Position numbers and translations under genes: made by a program. The notes under the pieces were generated by a model, which saw nothing but the letters and a program-made list of their open reading frames with translations, had not been told where the DNA came from and ran no database searches. This document shows, in pieces, positions 61,457-64,000 of a stretch of DNA of 64,000 nucleotides (the stretch's first letter is position 1; every line of letters begins with the position of its first letter). This DNA is from Streptomyces acidiscabies. GTDB taxonomy: Bacteria > Actinomycetota > Actinomycetes > Streptomycetales > Streptomycetaceae. The stretch lies in NCBI RefSeq assembly GCF_020010905.1, contig NZ_JAGJBY010000002.1, positions 1,612,001 through 1,676,000 of the forward strand, read 5' to 3'.

Positions 61457-62545
61457 GTGGACGTACAGAAGAAGCTCGACGAGATCGTCGCCGCGGTCTC
61501 CGGCGCGAGGTCGATGCCCATGTCGGCCTCGTGCGTGGTGAACCGCGCCGACCTGCTCGCCCTGCTGGAGGAGGTGCGGGCCGCGCTGCCGGACTCCCTC
61601 GCGCAGGCCGAGGAGCTGATCGGCGGCCGTGACCAGATGGTCGACCAGGCCCGCCAGGAGGCCGAGCGGATCATCACCACCGCGCACGCCGAGCGCGGCT
61701 CGCTGATCTCCGGCACCGAGGTGGCCCGCCGCTCCCAGGCCGAGGCCGACCGCATCCTCGCCGAGGCCCGCCGGGAGGCGGAGGAGGTCCGCGCCGAGGC
61801 GGACGAGTACGTCGACTCCAAGCTCGCCAACTTCGAGGTCGTCCTCACCAAGACGCTGGGCTCGGTCGGCCGGGGCCGCGAGAAGCTCCTCGGCACGGGC
61901 CCGGGCCTCGACGAGAACGGCTACGCGGACGAGGACGCCCCCGAGCGCAGCCACGACCCGGAGACCCTGCGCAAGGACGCCGACGCGTACGTCGACGTCA
62001 AGCTGGGCGCCTTCGAGGCGGTGCTCGCCAAGACGCTGGAGGCGGTCGGCCGGGGCCGCGACAAGCTGCACGGCCGGATCGCCTCCGACGACCTCGGCTC
62101 CCTCGCCGACGACGCCACGACCTTCCAGCACTCCTCCGACGCCGACTTCCTCGCCGACCTCGCGGCCCTCTCCGACCGCGAGGAGTCCTCCCGCACGGGC
62201 TCGACCCCGATCCCGGCCCAGCCCGCGCCCCCGGCCGAGCAGCCCGCCGTCCACGGCTACGAGCAGCAGCCCGCGTACGGCTACCAGGACGGCTACGGCG
62301 GCTACGGCGGCTACGAGCAGCCGTACGCGCAGCCGGACCCGTACGCCTACCAGCAGGCCGACCCGTACGCGGCGACGGCCTACCAGGGGTACGACCAGCA
62401 GCAGGCGTACGAGCAGCAGCCGCAGCAGCCCCAGCAACAGCAGCAGCCGCAGCAGTCGTACGCGCTCGACGAGACGAGCCTCTTCGACACCGGCATGATC
62501 ACGCCGGAGCAGCTCAGGGCCTACGAGCAGGGGCGCGGCCTGTAG
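61457..62545 (+). CDS. Coiled-coil cell-division-like protein with Gln/Tyr-rich tail
   Basis: A 362-residue protein. The N-terminus (MDVQKKLDEIVAAVSGARSM) and residues 35-125 form a long charged coiled coil (ARQEAERIITTAHAERGS, AEADRILAEARREAEEVRAE) like DivIVA-type or F-ATPase b-subunit-type helices. Two related short segments, LANFEVVLTKTLGSVGRGREK and LGAFEAVLAKTLEAVGRGRDK, form an internal repeat. The last 140 residues are Gln/Tyr/Pro/Gly rich. A conserved Streptomyces gene at this site; function unproven. GTG 61457. Confidence 0.85.
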   Translation: MDVQKKLDEIVAAVSGARSMPMSASCVVNRADLLALLEEVRAALPDSLAQAEELIGGRDQMVDQARQEAERIITTAHAERGSLISGTEVARRSQAEADRILAEARREAEEVRAEADEYVDSKLANFEVVLTKTLGSVGRGREKLLGTGPGLDENGYADEDAPERSHDPETLRKDADAYVDVKLGAFEAVLAKTLEAVGRGRDKLHGRIASDDLGSLADDATTFQHSSDADFLADLAALSDREESSRTGSTPIPAQPAPPAEQPAVHGYEQQPAYGYQDGYGGYGGYEQPYAQPDPYAYQQADPYAATAYQGYDQQQAYEQQPQQPQQQQQPQQSYALDETSLFDTGMITPEQLRAYEQGRGL

Positions 62546-62689
62546 CCGAGCCCGTCACCGGACCCGGATTGGGCTGTGCGCGAATGGTCCAGTATCCTGG
62601 CTCTTCGGTCGCGTGTACGTCCGCGATCAACGCTGCCCCGAAGCACCGCTGGGCGGCGCCCTCCAGCTCGGAAGAGATCGAAAACAGGA

Positions 62690-63334
62690 ATGGCCGCGAA
62701 CGCCCGCCTCGACCACCGCAACCCCCTCGTGTTCGACACGCACGAGCTGGGTCGGCGGCCTGGCGCGCTCCAGCGCCTGACCCGTGAGATCGACGCCCCC
62801 AAGGATCTCGGGATCCAGGGTGTCGTCGGAGTGCCGGAAGGCGCCCCGGTCGAACTGGAACTCCGGCTGGAGTCGGTCATGGACGGAGTGCTCGTCACAG
62901 GCACCGCCCGTGCACAGGCCGAGGGGGAGTGCGTAAGGTGTCTGGAGCCGGTCGGCCTTGAGGTCGACGCGGACTTCCAGGAGATGTTCTCGTACCCTGA
63001 CGCCGACGACCGTGGCCGCCCGAAGGCGGAACCGGTCGACGACGCCGAGGAAGACGAGGACACGCTCTTCATCGAGGACGGACTGTTCGACCTCGAATCC
63101 GTGCTGCGTGACGCGGTGGTGCTCGCACTGCCGATGCAGCCGGTGTGCCAGGACGACTGCCAGGGACTGTGCTCCGAGTGTGGAGCCAGGCTCTCGGACG
63201 ACCCGGATCACCGTCACGACGCCGTCGACATCCGGTGGGCGGCATTGCAGGGACTCTCGGGTTCGCTCGAATCCGATGAGAAGGACAAGATCACCGGCGC
63301 TGAAGCAGGCGTCGACGAGAAGCAGGAGAAGTAG
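62690..63334 (+). CDS. YceD/DUF177 protein
   Basis: A 214-residue member of the DUF177 family: LVFDTHELGRRPGALQRL at the N-terminus, VTGTARAQAEGECVRCLEPV (about residue 80) and the metal-binding-like VCQDDCQGLCSECGARL (about 155). It is cotranscribed with rpmF, which begins 2 nt after its stop; the family has this neighbour in most bacteria and is implicated in large-subunit rRNA biogenesis. ATG 62690. Confidence 0.93.
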   Translation: MAANARLDHRNPLVFDTHELGRRPGALQRLTREIDAPKDLGIQGVVGVPEGAPVELELRLESVMDGVLVTGTARAQAEGECVRCLEPVGLEVDADFQEMFSYPDADDRGRPKAEPVDDAEEDEDTLFIEDGLFDLESVLRDAVVLALPMQPVCQDDCQGLCSECGARLSDDPDHRHDAVDIRWAALQGLSGSLESDEKDKITGAEAGVDEKQEK

Positions 63335-63336
63335 CC

Positions 63337-63510
63337 GTGGCTGTTCCGAAGCGGAAGATGTCGCGCAGCAACACGCGCCACCGCCGGTCGCAGTGGAAGG
63401 CTGCGGTCCCCACCCTGGTTGCGTGCGAGCGCTGCCACGAGCCCAAGCTGCAGCACATCGCGTGCCCGTCTTGCGGCACCTACAACAAGCGCCAGGTCCT
63501 CGAAGTCTGA
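63337..63510 (+). CDS. rpmF: 50S ribosomal protein L32
   Basis: L32 of 57 residues (MAVPKRKMSRSNTRHRRSQW ... GTYNKRQVLEV). It contains CERCH and CPSCG, so it is a zinc-ribbon (C+) form. GTG 63337 with AGGAGAA at about 63324-63330. It sits in the conserved block DUF177-rpmF-rnc. Confidence 0.97.
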   Translation: MAVPKRKMSRSNTRHRRSQWKAAVPTLVACERCHEPKLQHIACPSCGTYNKRQVLEV

Positions 63511-63527
63511 GGCTGGTGAGAGGCACT

Positions 63528-64000
63528 GTGTCCACGCCGAAGAAAAACTCTGCGGACAACACGGCCTCGTCCCACACGCTTCTGGAAGGGCGGCTCGGCT
63601 ACCGGCTGGAGTCCGCCCTTCTGGTGCGTGCGCTGACGCACCGTTCCTACGCGTACGAGAACGGCGGTCTGCCGACGAACGAGCGGCTGGAGTTCCTCGG
63701 GGACTCCGTGCTCGGTCTCGTCGTCACCGACACGCTGTACACGACCCACCCCGACCTCCCGGAAGGCCAACTGGCCAAGCTCCGGGCCGCGGTGGTCAAC
63801 TCGCGCGCACTGGCGGAAGTCGGCCGCGGCCTCGAACTCGGCTCCTTCATCCGGCTCGGCCGGGGTGAAGAGGGCACGGGCGGCCGGGACAAGGCGTCCA
63901 TCCTCGCCGACACCCTTGAAGCGGTGATCGGCGCGGTCTATCTCGACCAGGGCCTCGACGCGGCCTCCGAACTGGTGCACCGCCTGTTCGACCCGCTGAT
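63528..64000 (+). CDS. rnc: Ribonuclease III, 5' part
   Basis: N-terminal 157 residues of RNase III, which cleaves double-stranded RNA and processes rRNA precursors; the dsRNA-binding domain lies beyond the window edge. The signature NERLEFLGDSVLGLVV (about residue 52) with catalytic Glu/Asp and DTLEAVIGAVYLD (about 137) is visible. GTG 63528 follows GAGAGG; a GTG at 63516 is in frame. In Streptomyces the homologue (AbsB) affects antibiotic production. Confidence 0.95.
   Translation, partial: MSTPKKNSADNTASSHTLLEGRLGYRLESALLVRALTHRSYAYENGGLPTNERLEFLGDSVLGLVVTDTLYTTHPDLPEGQLAKLRAAVVNSRALAEVGRGLELGSFIRLGRGEEGTGGRDKASILADTLEAVIGAVYLDQGLDAASELVHRLFDPL

Overview
The window is high-GC chromosomal DNA from an actinomycete, almost certainly a Streptomyces. 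The evidence is strong G/C bias at third codon positions, many GTG starts, conservon (cvn) signalling operons, an HU protein with a long lysine/alanine tail (HupS type), an acyl-CoA carboxylase beta/epsilon pair, and a core gene order (leuB, ilvE, cimA; ndgR/leuCD; hupS; cofC-plsC-gpsA-ddl; thiL-thiD; recG-rsmD-coaD; rpmF-rnc) that I recognise from Streptomyces chromosomes. No species can be named from the sequence alone.

Layout. 1-4.2 kb: a truncated PucR-type regulator divergent from a proline-catabolism pair (proline dehydrogenase, P5C dehydrogenase), then a HAD phosphatase. 4.4-9.0 kb: branched-chain amino acid genes leuB, ilvE and cimA; cimA is preceded by an apparent transcription attenuator whose leader peptide carries two adjacent rare ATT isoleucine codons. 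9.2-11.5 kb: an exported glycine-rich membrane protein and a secreted trypsin. 11.7-15.3 kb: an NB-ARC/TPR gene cut in two by a complete ISAs1-family insertion sequence with a 9-bp target duplication. 15.4-18.4 kb: an Eis-like acetyltransferase, a peptidoglycan amidase carrying a 146-residue mini-intein in its active site, and a YceI protein. 18.7-20.5 kb: acyl-CoA carboxylase beta and epsilon subunits. 20.6-34.4 kb: a NACHT-LRR NTPase followed by two complete conservons in tandem. 35-43 kb: a small repeat peptide gene, an FAH-family enzyme and gltX, a HAD hydrolase, a tRNA cluster (Gln-Glu-Glu-Gln-Glu), ndgR divergent from leuCD, and hupS. 43-56.9 kb: cofC, plsC-gpsA-ddl, a lipoprotein, a stand-alone AsnC-type ligand domain, thiL-thiD, rpmB, a DAK2-domain protein, and an HSP90 gene overlapping a large TPR gene. 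57-64 kb: recG, interrupted in its Walker A motif by a full-length class 3 intein, then rsmD, coaD, a coiled-coil protein, a YceD/DUF177 protein, rpmF and the start of rnc.

How the genes work together. Most of the window is core metabolism and translation: leucine/isoleucine synthesis (leuB, ilvE, cimA, leuCD with NdgR), proline use, acyl-CoA carboxylation, phospholipid and cell-wall precursors, thiamine phosphorylation and CoA synthesis. Many genes are translationally coupled by 4- to 20-nt overlaps. Accessory signals lie on top of this: two inteins of different classes, one fresh IS insertion, a NACHT protein of the type linked to anti-phage defence, and a duplicated conservon. Nearly all strong hairpins sit between transcription units, so the boundaries are unusually clear.
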